DNA of 64,000 bases from Leishmania martiniquensis (GCF_017916325.1 NC_090158.1:492001-556000); one strand, 5' to 3'. Positions 52,499 through 63,700 are shown, numbered from the stretch's first letter. A program made the numbers and translations. Notes: a model not told the origin generated them from the sequence alone.

Positions 52499-54346
52499 TC
52501 ACGACGTGGCCTGCAGAATGGAGAGAGCTGCTAAGAGCTCGTCCAGCTGTACCTGAAAACGCTTGATTTGTGTGTTTTTCTGCTCCAGCAACAAATCGGT
52601 CTTCTCCTTTAGGATCTTCTTCTCTAGTTCTGTTACTCGCTTCATTTCTAGAAGCTCATGCGCCTTTTCCTCTTCTTTTTGACAATAGCGCTTCTCTAAA
52701 AAGCAGAGTCTTTCTGCAATGGCAACGAGGGAGGCATCATAACCTTTTTCTTCGACAATACGGGAGAGCCTGGCAGCCAAGCCGGTTCCGCCATCTGCTT
52801 TTGCGCTCTTGGAAATATCCAGCAACTGAGATTGGTGACTGGCCTCGAGGCGACTCAATTCCTCATTGTGTGCAGAACGCAGACTCTGCATCTGAAGAGC
52901 AAATTTGCTTTTCATCTCAGCTAGCCTAGCATCCCATTCCGCATGGATGCTGTCGAGCTTCTTCTGAAGCGCGGAGTTGCGTTGCTTATGCTCAAAGATG
53001 TCGGCACGCAGCTGCTCCACGACTGATTGCAGGTGAGCAGCTTCAAGCTCATGAGGGTTGGGCGCCCTGAGCGCCTCCCCTTCATATTTGTTAGAGCTGT
53101 CAGTGATGTCTTTATGGTAATTCGGCTCAACAAATACCTTGTTCACCCATTCACCGCTTTCTAAGGCTGAAGGGGCCGCCGAACTTCCAATTGTGCGGCG
53201 AAGCTCGAGGTTCTCTCTTTCAAGGGTTCTAATACGTCTTCGCAGCTCAGGATCATCCTTTGGGATTTCCAAACGCTGTTGTAGCTCAGTGATTGTATTT
53301 TGATAGCGCTCGCAAACCTCTTTTGTCTCCGCGCGCAGCTTTTCCATTGCCCTCTTAGTAAACTCGTCCTTTTCAAGCAAAGCTGTCTCCAATAGACGAA
53401 TTCGACTCTCTTGCTTCTTTAGGCGCTGGGTATTGAAGCTGCTGGCCTGAGAGCTGCTAAGAAGCGCACTAATGCTCCCTTTCTTCTCCTGCAGGGACAG
53501 CTCCAAATCTCGCACTTGCGTTCGCAGGCTGTCGACTTCGCGCAGCAAGTTATTCTCTCGGTTGTGCGAAATCCTCCTCTCAGACTCTAGGCGATCGACC
53601 TCCGAATGTAGTGTATCGATCGTGCTTTTCTGGATGCAGTGAGTCCGCTGAAGCTCGCGTAACTTCGCCGCCGTATCTTCCATCGTGCTTTGCTGTTCCC
53701 TCAGCAGACCCACATTGGCGACTTCAGCGCTTTCGGCACGCATAGGAGTACCGCTCTTAGATCGAGCCAGGTCGTTTCGCTCCTGCAGCAGCATAGCACA
53801 CCGTCTTTTCTCCGCTTCCAAAGTTGTTTGAAGCCCTTCAATTTGTGCTTGGAGATTCGCAAGCTTGGCAGAATCGCTTGCAGTATGCATGTGTGATCTT
53901 GTAGCAAAGTCTTGTTGTGCGCTAAGAAGCAAGCTGTGTTTTGCCTCTAGATGCTCGAAATCATGCTCCAGCTGCTTGCAGCGGCTAGCAATCTCTTTCT
54001 TCTCTCTCAGAAGTGCCTCGTTATCCCGCTGTAGAGCGACGATAATTCTCTCCTGAGTTTCCATTTCTTTCCGCATAGCATCGTAAGTGCTGTGGGACAT
54101 TGCAGCGGTAGCATAAGAATTTTCTGCGGGCCCAGTCGAGGGCGTAAGGGGCGCTTCTCTTGTCGAGTCCGCTTTTTCAGCACCTCCCGGAAGCGCAGGA
54201 GCCAAGTCTGATGAATGCCTACGCCCTGAAGCTGATGAGTTCACACTTCCGGCAGGAGATGCGTTTCTCACTTTACTACCCATTGCCTCAAGTAACTCGT
54301 TAGCGGCATCTGCAGCTGCGTCAAAAGAATCATTTGGCGTTGTCAT
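52499..54346 (-). CDS. CEP162-like coiled-coil protein
   Basis: A 615-aa protein with an ATG start (MTTPNDSFDA). Residues 1-85 are Ser/Ala-rich and disordered; from about 85 to the end the protein is almost continuous coiled coil. The last ~75 residues, with FLEKRYCQKEEE, a Glu-rich helix, then QKNTQIKRFQVQLDELLAAL and a terminal LQ, follow the C-terminal pattern of CEP162, a centriole distal-end protein needed for transition-zone assembly in cilia. Trypanosomatids build a single flagellum from a basal body, so a basal-body role is plausible. Coiled coils give false matches easily; the call rests on this C-terminal segment only. Confidence 0.65.
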   Translation of the reverse strand: MTTPNDSFDAAADAANELLEAMGSKVRNASPAGSVNSSASGRRHSSDLAPALPGGAEKADSTREAPLTPSTGPAENSYATAAMSHSTYDAMRKEMETQERIIVALQRDNEALLREKKEIASRCKQLEHDFEHLEAKHSLLLSAQQDFATRSHMHTASDSAKLANLQAQIEGLQTTLEAEKRRCAMLLQERNDLARSKSGTPMRAESAEVANVGLLREQQSTMEDTAAKLRELQRTHCIQKSTIDTLHSEVDRLESERRISHNRENNLLREVDSLRTQVRDLELSLQEKKGSISALLSSSQASSFNTQRLKKQESRIRLLETALLEKDEFTKRAMEKLRAETKEVCERYQNTITELQQRLEIPKDDPELRRRIRTLERENLELRRTIGSSAAPSALESGEWVNKVFVEPNYHKDITDSSNKYEGEALRAPNPHELEAAHLQSVVEQLRADIFEHKQRNSALQKKLDSIHAEWDARLAEMKSKFALQMQSLRSAHNEELSRLEASHQSQLLDISKSAKADGGTGLAARLSRIVEEKGYDASLVAIAERLCFLEKRYCQKEEEKAHELLEMKRVTELEKKILKEKTDLLLEQKNTQIKRFQVQLDELLAALSILQATS

Positions 54347-54794
54347 TGCGATTATTCTATTTCATTTAACCTTAACAAGAGTACGAGCGAAAATGAGAGA
54401 TTAAGGCCATTTTTCTGTAACAAAAAAATGTCATTGTAAATATGCCAAGCGCTAGAGAAATTCAACAGAAAATGTTGCGCGACGCATTTCAAGAGCCGCT
54501 TAAGGCAATCGAGAGACAGTGATGATTTCATTGGAGATCGAAGCCCCTCCGTACTTCGCACTTCTTTAATGTCAATAGGGATTGTTTCTTCTTTTTTTTG
54601 CCCCTTTGTTCACCTAATGGTTTGAATTCGAGTTCATTCCGCAGCCGAATCGGAATGCTTTCAGACACAAATCATGTCTCATGCGCATTATAAAGAGAGC
54701 CAAAGATGGTGAGCGAATAACCAAAAAGTACAGTTCTATTGCTCCGTAGATAAATTCAGGCAATTCAGAGAAGCCCGAAGACTGAATACTAATC
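54347..54794. other. AT-rich spacer
   Basis: About 0.45 kb, more AT-rich than the other spacers. No gene seen. Confidence 0.6.
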
Positions 54795-56216
54795 TCAGGA
54801 AGCGTGTCTTGCCAGACGAGCCTTTTGTACAAACCTGAGATAGTTCCCCATTGAAGTGACGTTACGTTCAGAGGTGCACTCCTCGGTCGCGCCGGCCAGC
54901 ACCCGCTTTGCCACCGTGGGGTCGGAGGCGAGCCTCAAAAGATACTGCACTTCCCCTTGAGCGCGCTGCTTTTCTCTTAGGGCATCACAAGCATCACTCT
55001 CAAGGTTTTTAATGGACATCCTAAGAGATATGAGCTTCTCTTCTTGAGCTTTTTCCTTCGCAAGCAAAGAATGGTATGCTTGTGTAGCTGCTGTGATACC
55101 GTCCCTTTTCGCTTTTTCATTTGCTGCAAGTTGCTCGAGCAACCCGCACAGTTGCTTGTAATTTCCGATATTTCTCTCAAGAAGCTCCTGCTCCGATGCA
55201 CATTCTTGTGCTTTTCGATGCAGTTCCATGAGAGCATTTGTCTTCGCACTTATCAGATTGCTCGTCTCATCAGCAACATCCCTTGTGCTCTGCGAAAATA
55301 ACTCCATAGAGGTTTTACAAGCAGCTGTTTGTGACCTTAAGTTTGCCATCCTTTCCATCAAGGCTGCAGCATCTTCATCAACGGTCGCCTTTTGCCTCCT
55401 CAGTCGTTCGGTGGATCGCTGGATATCCTGAAGCCCTTGGCTTGCGCCCAAGGTTACATGCTCACCTTTTTCGCCTGCAATCAACGCAGTGCCCTCATCA
55501 CGAAAGAGCAGATGTGTCGTGCTTTCAGCTCTAGTGCGCAAAGCCTCCGCCTCTGCGGCTAGGTGCACGCGGCGCTTCCTGGTGGCGAAGAGCATTCTTT
55601 GCGTGTCAGCGATAGTGGCTCTCAACGCTGAATCACGTGCATAAGAACTCTCCTCCTCGGCACTAGTGTTCTGCAGTTCACACTGAGGACCGTCAACACT
55701 CCCTTTAATTAAGGGGCGTAGCAGCAAATCCTGCAAGGACACGACCGTGCGCCACAGGCGAAACAAGTGTAGCAATTCAGTATCGATTTCGTCCTCATGC
55801 ACCTCAGTACGGGGACAGCCGCGTAAGGTCTCCACTTTATCTACGGTAGCAAAAGTGATCGAAGCCTCTTTCAATATAGTGCCAAGGATAGCCTCTAAAG
55901 CCACAAAACGCTTCCTTCTAGCTTCGAGAAACCCTCGGTAGCGCCTCAGACACTCTACTTCAACTTGCTCCTCTTCGCCAGCACTTTTAAGTGCACGCAC
56001 TACTTCATCGTTACTGGGTGGATGCACGGAGAAAATGCCCTTTAGGCATTTTGAGTTCGCCACGGATGAGAATAGCTGCTGCTCTTTAGCACTCCTCCTT
56101 GCAGAGTTCCCGTGTATGCTAGACAAAGCATCTTGAATGCTCTTGCGCACAGAAGCTAATTCTTCTTGTGCAGTAATAGTAGACATGTAATTACCGGGGG
56201 CTGCGCGACTCGTCAT
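54795..56216 (-). CDS. Coiled-coil hypothetical protein, 473 aa
   Basis: First gene of the minus-strand cluster. The frame is open to 56513 but the upstream part has composition like the strand-switch spacer; the ATG at 56216 (MTSRAAPGNYMSTI) follows a pyrimidine tract ending in AG at 56223-56222, a plausible spliced-leader acceptor 5 nt from the ATG. A later ATG at 56186 is possible. Residues about 190-440 form long coiled coils (for example QDIQRSTERLRRQKATVDED). The first 150 residues are helical, without a recognised domain. No family is assigned. Shared coiled-coil character with the next two genes suggests a cytoskeletal or scaffold role. Confidence 0.75.
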   Translation of the reverse strand: MTSRAAPGNYMSTITAQEELASVRKSIQDALSSIHGNSARRSAKEQQLFSSVANSKCLKGIFSVHPPSNDEVVRALKSAGEEEQVEVECLRRYRGFLEARRKRFVALEAILGTILKEASITFATVDKVETLRGCPRTEVHEDEIDTELLHLFRLWRTVVSLQDLLLRPLIKGSVDGPQCELQNTSAEEESSYARDSALRATIADTQRMLFATRKRRVHLAAEAEALRTRAESTTHLLFRDEGTALIAGEKGEHVTLGASQGLQDIQRSTERLRRQKATVDEDAAALMERMANLRSQTAACKTSMELFSQSTRDVADETSNLISAKTNALMELHRKAQECASEQELLERNIGNYKQLCGLLEQLAANEKAKRDGITAATQAYHSLLAKEKAQEEKLISLRMSIKNLESDACDALREKQRAQGEVQYLLRLASDPTVAKRVLAGATEECTSERNVTSMGNYLRFVQKARLARHAS

Positions 56217-59200
56217 GAACCCTCCCGAAAGGGCGGAACAAAGAAACAAAGCAAGGGTGTAAAAGAGACCAGGCACACATACCCATTGTACCCATGGTTG
56301 CGCAGGCATTCCATCTCTTTCTCTGCCAAAGGACCGTTGTGAGGGAACTGGACAATTTGTGCTGCTCCTGGGTTCGAAGCATTGCGTCCAAATTTCAAGC
56401 CTTAGTGCGCCGGCGATCTTTAAAGCTTTGCTACCAAAAGCTTTCCTGGAACCCGCCCCATTGCCTCCCCCTTTGGCTTTGACAGCTTTAACGCGTAAAG
56501 ATCCTCGTGGCATCGGCGCCGCCCAGTCTCACCCACCGGATTGTTTCGCCGTGCTCCTTCGAAAACTGCTATTTTTGAGGGGAAAAAGCCCCCACACGAC
56601 GCATCGCGGGCAAACCCCCCACCCTCAGCATTTTAGGGTTTCGCAAAGCCCGCGACCCCGCAGGGACAATCCGCAGACCCCAGAACAGCGGAGCCATACC
56701 GCCACCCCCCCCTTTTTCTAGCGAGGGGAAAGCCGCCACAGCCCCCACCCACCCGACAAATTCCCGAGCCCCGAAAGAGCCGCCCCCACAACCCGGGCCG
56801 CGCGAATCCCAAAACCAGAACCCAGCCCACCCGCGCCCGAACAAGCCTAGCGAAGCAAAGGCCACAGAAAGCGCCTGGCTTTTCCACTTACATTTACGGC
56901 CACCGCCGCCCCTTTTCTCTAGGCAAAGCCGCCGGAAAAAGCCGCCTTGCCATCGCACAAGCCAAACCAACCGACCACACCAAGCAGAGCCCACGGCCAT
57001 CTTTCGGCGGCCCCCTTACCTTTTCCTGCCCGACCATCACGGTAAAACAGAAAGTGGAAACAAGGCTCCCCGCACAAAAGCACCCCACGCCCCACGCTTG
57101 AGGAAAGACGAGGCCAAGGCCAAGATCATCCTGAAACACCCTTACCCGCCCCAGCACAGATCCCCTGACCTGAAAGAAAATCGAAAATCCCACCACCTTC
57201 GATAATATAGGTGGCCGATTTCTTGTTTTCGCTCCGGCTATCTTGTCACGGTTTCGTCGCCCTGCTTGACCGGCATCAACCTCTTTCCACACAAACGCGC
57301 CGGCTGCTTATGGGAGACAGGTGGGGCGAGGCTGGTGGCGATCCTGGTGATCGGGAAGCCCCCCCTACCCTGCGAATTGGTTAGCGCTAAAAAGGCACTG
57401 AACTTAGCTGAAACCACCAGCGGAAATATTATTTACGCCCCCCAAACGCATAAAAACGGCCCCCTTCTCTCCCATAGTGCTGTTTTGTGTGCCTTTTTGA
57501 AGAGGCACAAAACGCTTTTTAGCGGCGCCAAAGTCATCCTTCCCGAAATCTTCTTGTAAAGGCAAAAAAAACCAATAACATTATTTTTTTAGGGTTCAGG
57601 ACTTTAGGAAAACCACTTTGCGGCGCATTAAAGGCCAGGAAGTTGGCGGCTTCTAAGAATATCGGCCCATGTTTCGCCCATCCGCGCAAAATCCACCCGC
57701 TTCTCGCTGTGCACGAAATCCTTTTAGACCTAAAAAGTTGCCCTGGCGGGCCCCATGGAATCAGTCACATGCCTTTATAAGGGCACCACTTTGGGACGAC
57801 AGGCGGGCTTTTTTTGAACCGCCAGGGAAATTACCGGGAAAAAAACCTTTGAAGCCGGCCGGGCCCCACGCGCGCTCTTATGAAAAAGATTTTTCTCTTG
57901 AAGCGGGCAAAAGAAAGGTGGGCATGCCCAATATCCGACTCTGGCGGGGTTCGCTGCCGGCAAATCTTGGGGGGCGTTTGTTCGGCGGGCGGCCGTTAGG
58001 TTGGTACCGGTGGCGGGGCGTATAGTGGCCCGGGGCGGCTTTGGTCGCAGGGTGGGGGGCCCTGCGGCCTATCGTACGCCTGCCCTGCGGCTTTCGAGAA
58101 ACCGGCCCCCAGCAGACCCGGCGACAAGCCGGCCCCCGCCCCCAAACACACACACACATGCACAAGCGCCGGGGCCCCTTTTTTCACCGCCACCCGAACG
58201 CCCGAAAAAAAATGCCGATACGTAGATCCGCTTTCCTTCTACATGAAACAGCTTTTTCGAGAAAACGCGGCACGAGGCAGCTGCCCCCTTTACATTTTTA
58301 TGCTAAGCTCTGCGACTTTTTGCTAGTACTCTACAAAAAGGGAAAGTCTCGACAAGAATCGGCGCGGGGTAAGAATTACTCTTTTGATGCGCGCCAAGCG
58401 CTCACCGGCGGCATGGCTTCTAGCCTGGGGCTTGCTCCGCACTTTGGGCGCTGGTCCCCGCTGCTCTCAAAAGATTTTCCGGGGATCTGTATACCATTTT
58501 GCCGCTTTTGGGCTTGCTTCGTCTCTTCCGCCGCGCCGCTTTCCGGGTTATCGCCCTGTGCGCGGGGCTTCCCCCAAACGCCGCCTTTATTTTTTCGGAT
58601 TCTTTTGCGGCCTTTCAAGGCCAGCCCGGCAAGCCTGGTCTGATAGCTTGATTTGGGTCCAAATGTTTGCGAGAGGTTTTGCCGGCTTGCGCACCACCGC
58701 CGCCGGCAAGGTCTTTTGTTTCAAAAGTACCTCTACGTGAATTTCTTCGCAGAGTTCACGTCCCTAAAATCTGGCGATCTTGCGGGCGGCGCCGCGCGTG
58801 TAGCCCGGCCTTCCCCGGCGTTTGCGGGGACACCACTTGTGGAAAAGGACGCCGCAGCCCCAGGCCGGGGCTTTTGAACCGGCGAGAAAGAGCCCGGGAA
58901 AGGTGGCCGTGTTTACCGACAGATCGCACCCATAGGGCTGTAGTTGTTTGGACTTGAATTCTATTGGCTTGGTTGCTTCCTGCCGCCGGGGGGCCTCTTT
59001 AAAGCCCTCTTGGTGGGCACGGCCGGGCCGAACCAGGGGTCACCAAAAGACTTTTGTGCAAAGGACAAGACACCAACCCAATTAACGCCAAAGGGAAGTC
59101 CAAGCTAATCAGCGATAATGGCGCCAACTAAACATTTTAGCTTCCAAAAAGATCTTTTACCCTTGCTTGGTGTATCGGTCTTTGCGTCCGCGCCTCGGCC

Positions 59201-60158
59201 GCTTATTTACTTGCTAGGGCACAACCTTGGCGCCTTTAGCAATTAAAAATGTTCAGGGATGAAAAATCAAGAAAGGATTTCAACGAGAGCCATGTGCTTT
59301 TTTTTGTGGCCCGCGTTCATATGTGGTTTGTGAAAGCTTCATCAAAGCGCATGCAATGATCGATTTCTTTAGCAGTAGAAATGCCACCCAGGAGCGTAAG
59401 TAATACGACCGAAAAAAAAGATGGGAGAAAAATTTCTGCAACGCTGTAGTGGGCAACTGTTCTTCTGTATTTGGCTCGCTTTGTGGGGCCGCTGGCTTCT
59501 GTCTGTTCGCCTGTTTTCAAGTGCGCTATGGTGCCCTATCGCTTTTGGACTTCGTCGTGGTGGTGGTGGTGGGGCTGTTTCCTTGCCGCCGGATCGCCTC
59601 ATGTAAGGCCCGCGGCGCCCAAGGGGTTGGCGGCCTTCTGGCAGAGAAGGCCGCCCTATGACGCTGAAAAAAGGTTCGGGAGAGAGAGAGGGGGGAACAC
59701 AAAACCTATCCAATAGACTTGCAAGGCTCCACAAATATTAAAGGTTTCTATTTTGCTGGGCATCGTCCGCTTTCCAACGGGCCAGCGGCCCTTCTTGCCT
59801 TACGAAACCCCGGCTGACCGCCGTATTCCTAAACCCTAAACTGAAACATGGCGAAAATCTATGGGCTTGTTGTGCGGCTCTTCTAGGTTAGAAAGGCTCC
59901 ACTCTTTGTTAAAAGGTGCTAAATCTATCTGCCTGCAACTATCTAAAAGGGTGCTTCGGGGAAGTGAGGGTGGTGGCTTTGAGGGGGCCAACCCTCAATT
60001 TTTTTTTCAGTGCATCATCACGAATTGCCTCAACAGCAAAAATGCGCCTTTTCACCGTATAAGTGACACGCATGCCTTTTCAAAATCCGAGGCTTAGGAA
60101 CCTTCCTATTTCTGCCGTGTGCCGACCTGCCCCTCTTCGGTAGTATAGGCGGGCAAAA
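56217..60158. promoter_or_regulatory. Divergent strand-switch region (likely transcription start region)
   Basis: All genes to the left are on the minus strand and both genes to the right are on the plus strand, so polycistronic transcription should diverge from here. The plus strand is rich in A and C runs from about 56570 to 57180 and in G and T runs from about 59430 to 59660, so base skew reverses inside the region. Short homopolymer runs are frequent. No convincing gene or tRNA is seen in these 3.9 kb. Such regions are RNA polymerase II start sites in Leishmania; the exact start points cannot be read from sequence. Confidence 0.7.
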
Positions 60159-60514
60159 ACGTCGTGGGGATGCCGGCGCGGTGCATCTCTACGGATGCCG
60201 GCGGCCAGGCCCCGCAGTGGCGGACGCGCTTGTGCCGCCCGTATGGTGGGCGGGGTGTCGGCGTGACTCGGGCGCCTCTCACCCGGCCCGCGCGCTGCCT
60301 ACTGCGGTGGGCAGGCTGAGCCGCCCCAGAGGGATGCACGGGTGGGGCCACTGGTGATGCCTGCGGGCGAGGGTTGGGTGCGGGGGCCGCGCTCAGACGA
60401 CTGGCTCGGCGCATTGCTGTAGGGCGTGCCTACGGCTGCCTCGCAGAAGGCGTGGGTGGTGGCTGCAATAGGTGGCGTGCGATGAGGTTTAGCTCACTCA
60501 GCATGGCGGGGCGG
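60159..60514 (+). repeat. ~490-bp repeat, truncated copy
   Basis: Matches the repeat core from ACGTCGTGG to the GCGGAGCGG-like end (here GCGGGGCGG) but lacks the first ~135 bp. Direct orientation with the copy at 63701. Confidence 0.9.
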
Positions 60515-61328
60515 CTGAGTGGAGGAGAATGAAGGGGCGTGAGACGCGACTTTGGCGCAGCGCAGGGGGCGCCACTTTTCTAGCGCGCGGAGGTCGCTGT
60601 GATCGTTGGATGGCCTCGGGGAGAGGGGAAGGAGGTGTGAGGGAGAGCGCTCGCGCAAAGAAGTGAAGGAGTTGAAGTTCCGTGCGTGTGGTTAAAATTG
60701 ACCTGGTTGTGATATAATGGAATACTGGGCAATATCAAAGTAGCTGGTAGCATGTTTAACAGTATTTCTGGCTCCCAAATGTAGGTTTAAGTGTTCCGCT
60801 TATGAGCGTTGCAGTTGCTTCAGGTTGCGACGGCTGCCTCAGTTGATGCAGAGCACTGTTGTTTGCAGAATAGCGCGAATGGAGCGGAGGCACTCGAGGG
60901 TGGTGCGCAAAGCTGGTTGTAGAGCAGAGTCAGATGTTTCTAGGGCAGCTAATCTGTCGCCTTTGAAGTCTAGGATCTCCGATCAATAGGCCTTTTAGGC
61001 ATTTCCTGACACGAAATCGACAATCCTTACTGGCGTTTTGGCCGGGCTTGAGAAGATAGTGCTGTGTCATCTCTCATAAAGAGGAAAAGTAAAAGGAAAT
61101 TCGCTAGGAAGAGCTTTATGTGGCACACTTGATGTCGCTGCGTTGAGGGCACTTTGTGGTGTTATAATTAGACCGGGGTGTTTGCGTTCATAAGTGCGAT
61201 AACCACTGGTGACGAAGTAGCGATGTGCAGTTTTGATGTTTGTGTATGGCATAGAAATACGCTTCACCTCTCTTACGTACGTCTCACTCTGCTCTCGTTG
61301 ATTTCACTTGCCAGTGCCACCAAAAAAA
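60515..61328. other. Right flank of the strand-switch region
   Basis: About 0.8 kb of T/G-rich sequence before the first plus-strand gene. No gene seen. A pyrimidine tract ends in AG at 61313. Confidence 0.6.
61313..61314 (+). promoter_or_regulatory. Spliced-leader acceptor candidate of the 123-aa gene
   Basis: AG (CAG|TGCC) after a pyrimidine-rich stretch, 15 nt upstream of the ATG at 61329; upstream TTG-initiated readings are therefore unlikely. Confidence 0.5.
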
Positions 61329-61700
61329 ATGGGAAGCCCGTACGAGTATCAGCCAGAGGTGAAGTGGTACCACATACTCTGGGATATGCGGAACAAGGAA
61401 TTCAGGAACTGGTATCTCAGGAAAAGGTACCGTGACATGCGTATTGCGTACAAGTACGAGAGCCACATTTTGTACCAAAAGGCAGGGATAGGCTTTCTAA
61501 TAGCAGCTGTGTTTATGTCGATTTGCAGCTCTGATCTGGCAGTTGCGGTGTTCCGGTGGCCGACGGAGGACCCGAATGAGCTGTTGAAGAGCCAGGTGTG
61601 GCAAAAATATCGCAACCAGGTAAGTGAGCGCAAGGAGTATGCAGACAAGCTTCTTCAAGAATCCAACTATATTCACAAGAAGAACAACCCTGGCGAGTAA
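61329..61700 (+). CDS. Small conserved-looking membrane protein, 123 aa
   Basis: Start at the ATG at 61329 (MGSPYEYQPEVKW), because the longer reading begins with TTG and includes the splice-acceptor sequence. The N-terminal 45 residues are basic and aromatic (WYHILWDMRNKEFRNWYL). Residues about 50-72 form one hydrophobic span (AGIGFLIAAVFMSICSS), followed by a polar C-terminal tail with Lys/Glu. No family is recognised with confidence; length and topology fit small inner-membrane subunits of mitochondrial complexes, but no targeting peptide is obvious. It is the first plus-strand gene and lies with coronin between direct repeats. Confidence 0.7.
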   Translation: MGSPYEYQPEVKWYHILWDMRNKEFRNWYLRKRYRDMRIAYKYESHILYQKAGIGFLIAAVFMSICSSDLAVAVFRWPTEDPNELLKSQVWQKYRNQVSERKEYADKLLQESNYIHKKNNPGE

Positions 61701-61984
61701 GCTAATTCGACAGTTTTCAAACAAATGATCTTACGAAAGTATCGCACGAGGGGTGCTTCGCCTCCCGAAGGCGAAAAAGAAAGCGTCCAGAAAGCTACCA
61801 GTACAGCCTTTCTTCCTTTGGAGCTTTCTGCGCAATAAGGTGGGTGTGAAGCGAGAATGCGCTTTATAAAGGTGCAATGGAAACACTAAGGTCGGGAAAG
61901 CAGCTGATTCCCGGCGCTACGAGGGCCCTCGGTTACTTCTGCTTGCCACTCTCTTCCCCCAGCTCTGAATTTCTTCTTTGTTTC

Positions 61985-61986
61985 AG
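61985..61986 (+). promoter_or_regulatory. Spliced-leader acceptor candidate of coronin
   Basis: AG after a TTTCTTCTTTGTTTC-type tract, 6 nt before the coronin ATG. An alternative AG is at 61988-61989. Confidence 0.6.
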
Positions 61987-61991
61987 CAGCA

Positions 61992-63524
61992 ATGTCTGTC
62001 TCGCGATTCCGCCACTCCACAGGGCACATAGCAAAGCCTCAGCTGCAGCTTCTTAATGTGACATCTTCGACTGCCTTATGGGACGGCAGCAACACCATTG
62101 CATGCAACGACCGATTCGTTGCAGTGCCTTGGCAGACATTTGGCGGGGCCGCAGTTTTCCGGCATGGCGCCTCTGGACGACTTGCAGCAAACCCACCCAT
62201 TGTGCTGGGTCAAGAAGGCCCGATCATCGATCTCAAGTTCAACCCTTTCGATAACCGGAAGCTTTTTACAGCCAGCGAAGACGGCAGCGTTTTCGGATGG
62301 GACATTACTGCAGATGGACTGCAATCCAACGTATCCTCGCCGCTAGTTGAGCTGAGGGGGCACAAAAAAAAGTGCGGCATCATCTCATTTCACCCCAGTG
62401 CAGATGGTGTTTTGGCTTCGGCAGGTGTTGACCGTGCCATCAACGTGTGGGATGTAGAGAGAGGTACCGCTGTCAACACTATCGGCAATCTTTCCGACTA
62501 CGCAACTGGGCTGGAGTGGAATCTAGAGGGGTCTCTTTTTTGCATAACGTGCCGTGACAAAACGTTACGAACAATTGACCCTCGCACCTGCACAGTGGTG
62601 TCGTCCGTGGAAAGCCACGCTAGTGCCCGTTCACAGCGCTGCGTCTGGTGCAAGAGGAAGGACAAAATTATTACACTCGGCTGCAACAAAAACCAGCAGC
62701 GTGAGGTGAGGGTTTGGGATATACGGAAAATGGAAAGGGGCTACTCCGTTGTCGACCTCGACCAGTCAAGTGCTGGATTCTTACCAATCTACGACGAGGA
62801 CATAAACCTGCTAATGGTCGGCAGCAAGGGTGAGAACAACGTGAAGTGTTTCGAGTTGGTGGGTGAAGGCCTCGCCTTCAGCTACGAGGTGAGCACGCAC
62901 GATTCTATTAAAGGACTGTGCACCATGCCGAAGTGGTCCTTAGATGTCAAAAGATGCGAATTCGACCGTCTGTACCAGCTGACCTATAACAGTCTTTTGA
63001 CAATTGAGATGTTGCTTCCCAGAAAGCAAGCATCTGCAGAGTTCCAACGAGATGTGTTCCCTTCTACTTTTTCCGACCACTCTGCAATATCTGCAGATGA
63101 GTTCTTTAGTGGCACTAATGCAGAACCCCGCGAGTACGACTTGTCTGGCTTGTTCGATGGCCTCCCACCGCGCCTGATAAGAGAAAGCAAGCCCTCTTCA
63201 CAGAAGACAACCGTCGAGGCGCAAACAACCCAGCGACTTGCAGGGGTGCCCAAGCCCGAGGCCGGCAAGGGGCTCGAGTACTCAAACATCTTTCTTCCGG
63301 CGTCCTCCGAAGGCACTGCGGCACAGAGCGGTGACAAGAAAGTTGTATACACGGATCCATCTGCAGACATGACACAAAAAGAGATTTCCGCTAAAAAGAA
63401 GTCCCTCCGCGAGCTGTCGGAAAAGATGCGCGTTTGCCACCAGGAGATTGCAGCTCTTCGACAAGCACTTCAAGAAAAAGAGGCAGAAATGCTGCAACTG
63501 CTAGAGGATATTCAAGCGGTATAA
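61992..63524 (+). CDS. CRN12: Coronin, actin-binding WD-repeat protein
   Basis: A 510-aa protein, the length of Leishmania coronin. The N-terminus MSVSRFRHSTGHIAKPQ carries the coronin basic actin-binding signature. Residues about 20-390 form a seven-bladed beta-propeller with WD-type units (for example EDGSVFGWDI, DRAINVWDV, EVRVWDIRK). A unique linker follows, and the last ~45 residues form a leucine-zipper coiled coil (LRELSEKMRVCHQEIAALRQ) for oligomerisation. Coronin binds F-actin and in Leishmania is linked to microtubule-dependent cell division and actin filament organisation. It also matches the chromosome 23 location of Leishmania coronin, supporting synteny of the whole window. Confidence 0.95.
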   Translation: MSVSRFRHSTGHIAKPQLQLLNVTSSTALWDGSNTIACNDRFVAVPWQTFGGAAVFRHGASGRLAANPPIVLGQEGPIIDLKFNPFDNRKLFTASEDGSVFGWDITADGLQSNVSSPLVELRGHKKKCGIISFHPSADGVLASAGVDRAINVWDVERGTAVNTIGNLSDYATGLEWNLEGSLFCITCRDKTLRTIDPRTCTVVSSVESHASARSQRCVWCKRKDKIITLGCNKNQQREVRVWDIRKMERGYSVVDLDQSSAGFLPIYDEDINLLMVGSKGENNVKCFELVGEGLAFSYEVSTHDSIKGLCTMPKWSLDVKRCEFDRLYQLTYNSLLTIEMLLPRKQASAEFQRDVFPSTFSDHSAISADEFFSGTNAEPREYDLSGLFDGLPPRLIRESKPSSQKTTVEAQTTQRLAGVPKPEAGKGLEYSNIFLPASSEGTAAQSGDKKVVYTDPSADMTQKEISAKKKSLRELSEKMRVCHQEIAALRQALQEKEAEMLQLLEDIQAV

Positions 63525-63700
63525 TATGGTGCACAGTTTAAAGTCAGGGTTACATAATGTATCCATAGCGTTTGGTTTGCTTCCTTCAGTCTATCGTATG
63601 CGTCTTTGCTAGAGAGGAAAAATATGCAAGAAGTTTTACACAGCATCGATGTATGCATGTCTCTTCACCTTTTCATCAGAATTCTTCCTGATGACGGGTG
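63525..63700. other. Coronin 3' spacer
   Basis: Short spacer between the coronin stop codon and the next repeat copy. No gene seen. Confidence 0.6.

Noticed and set aside
56631..59840. Telomere-like TTAGGG/CCCTAA units at about 56634, 57590 and 59833
   Set aside because: Single units only. Three six-base matches in about 4 kb are near chance expectation.
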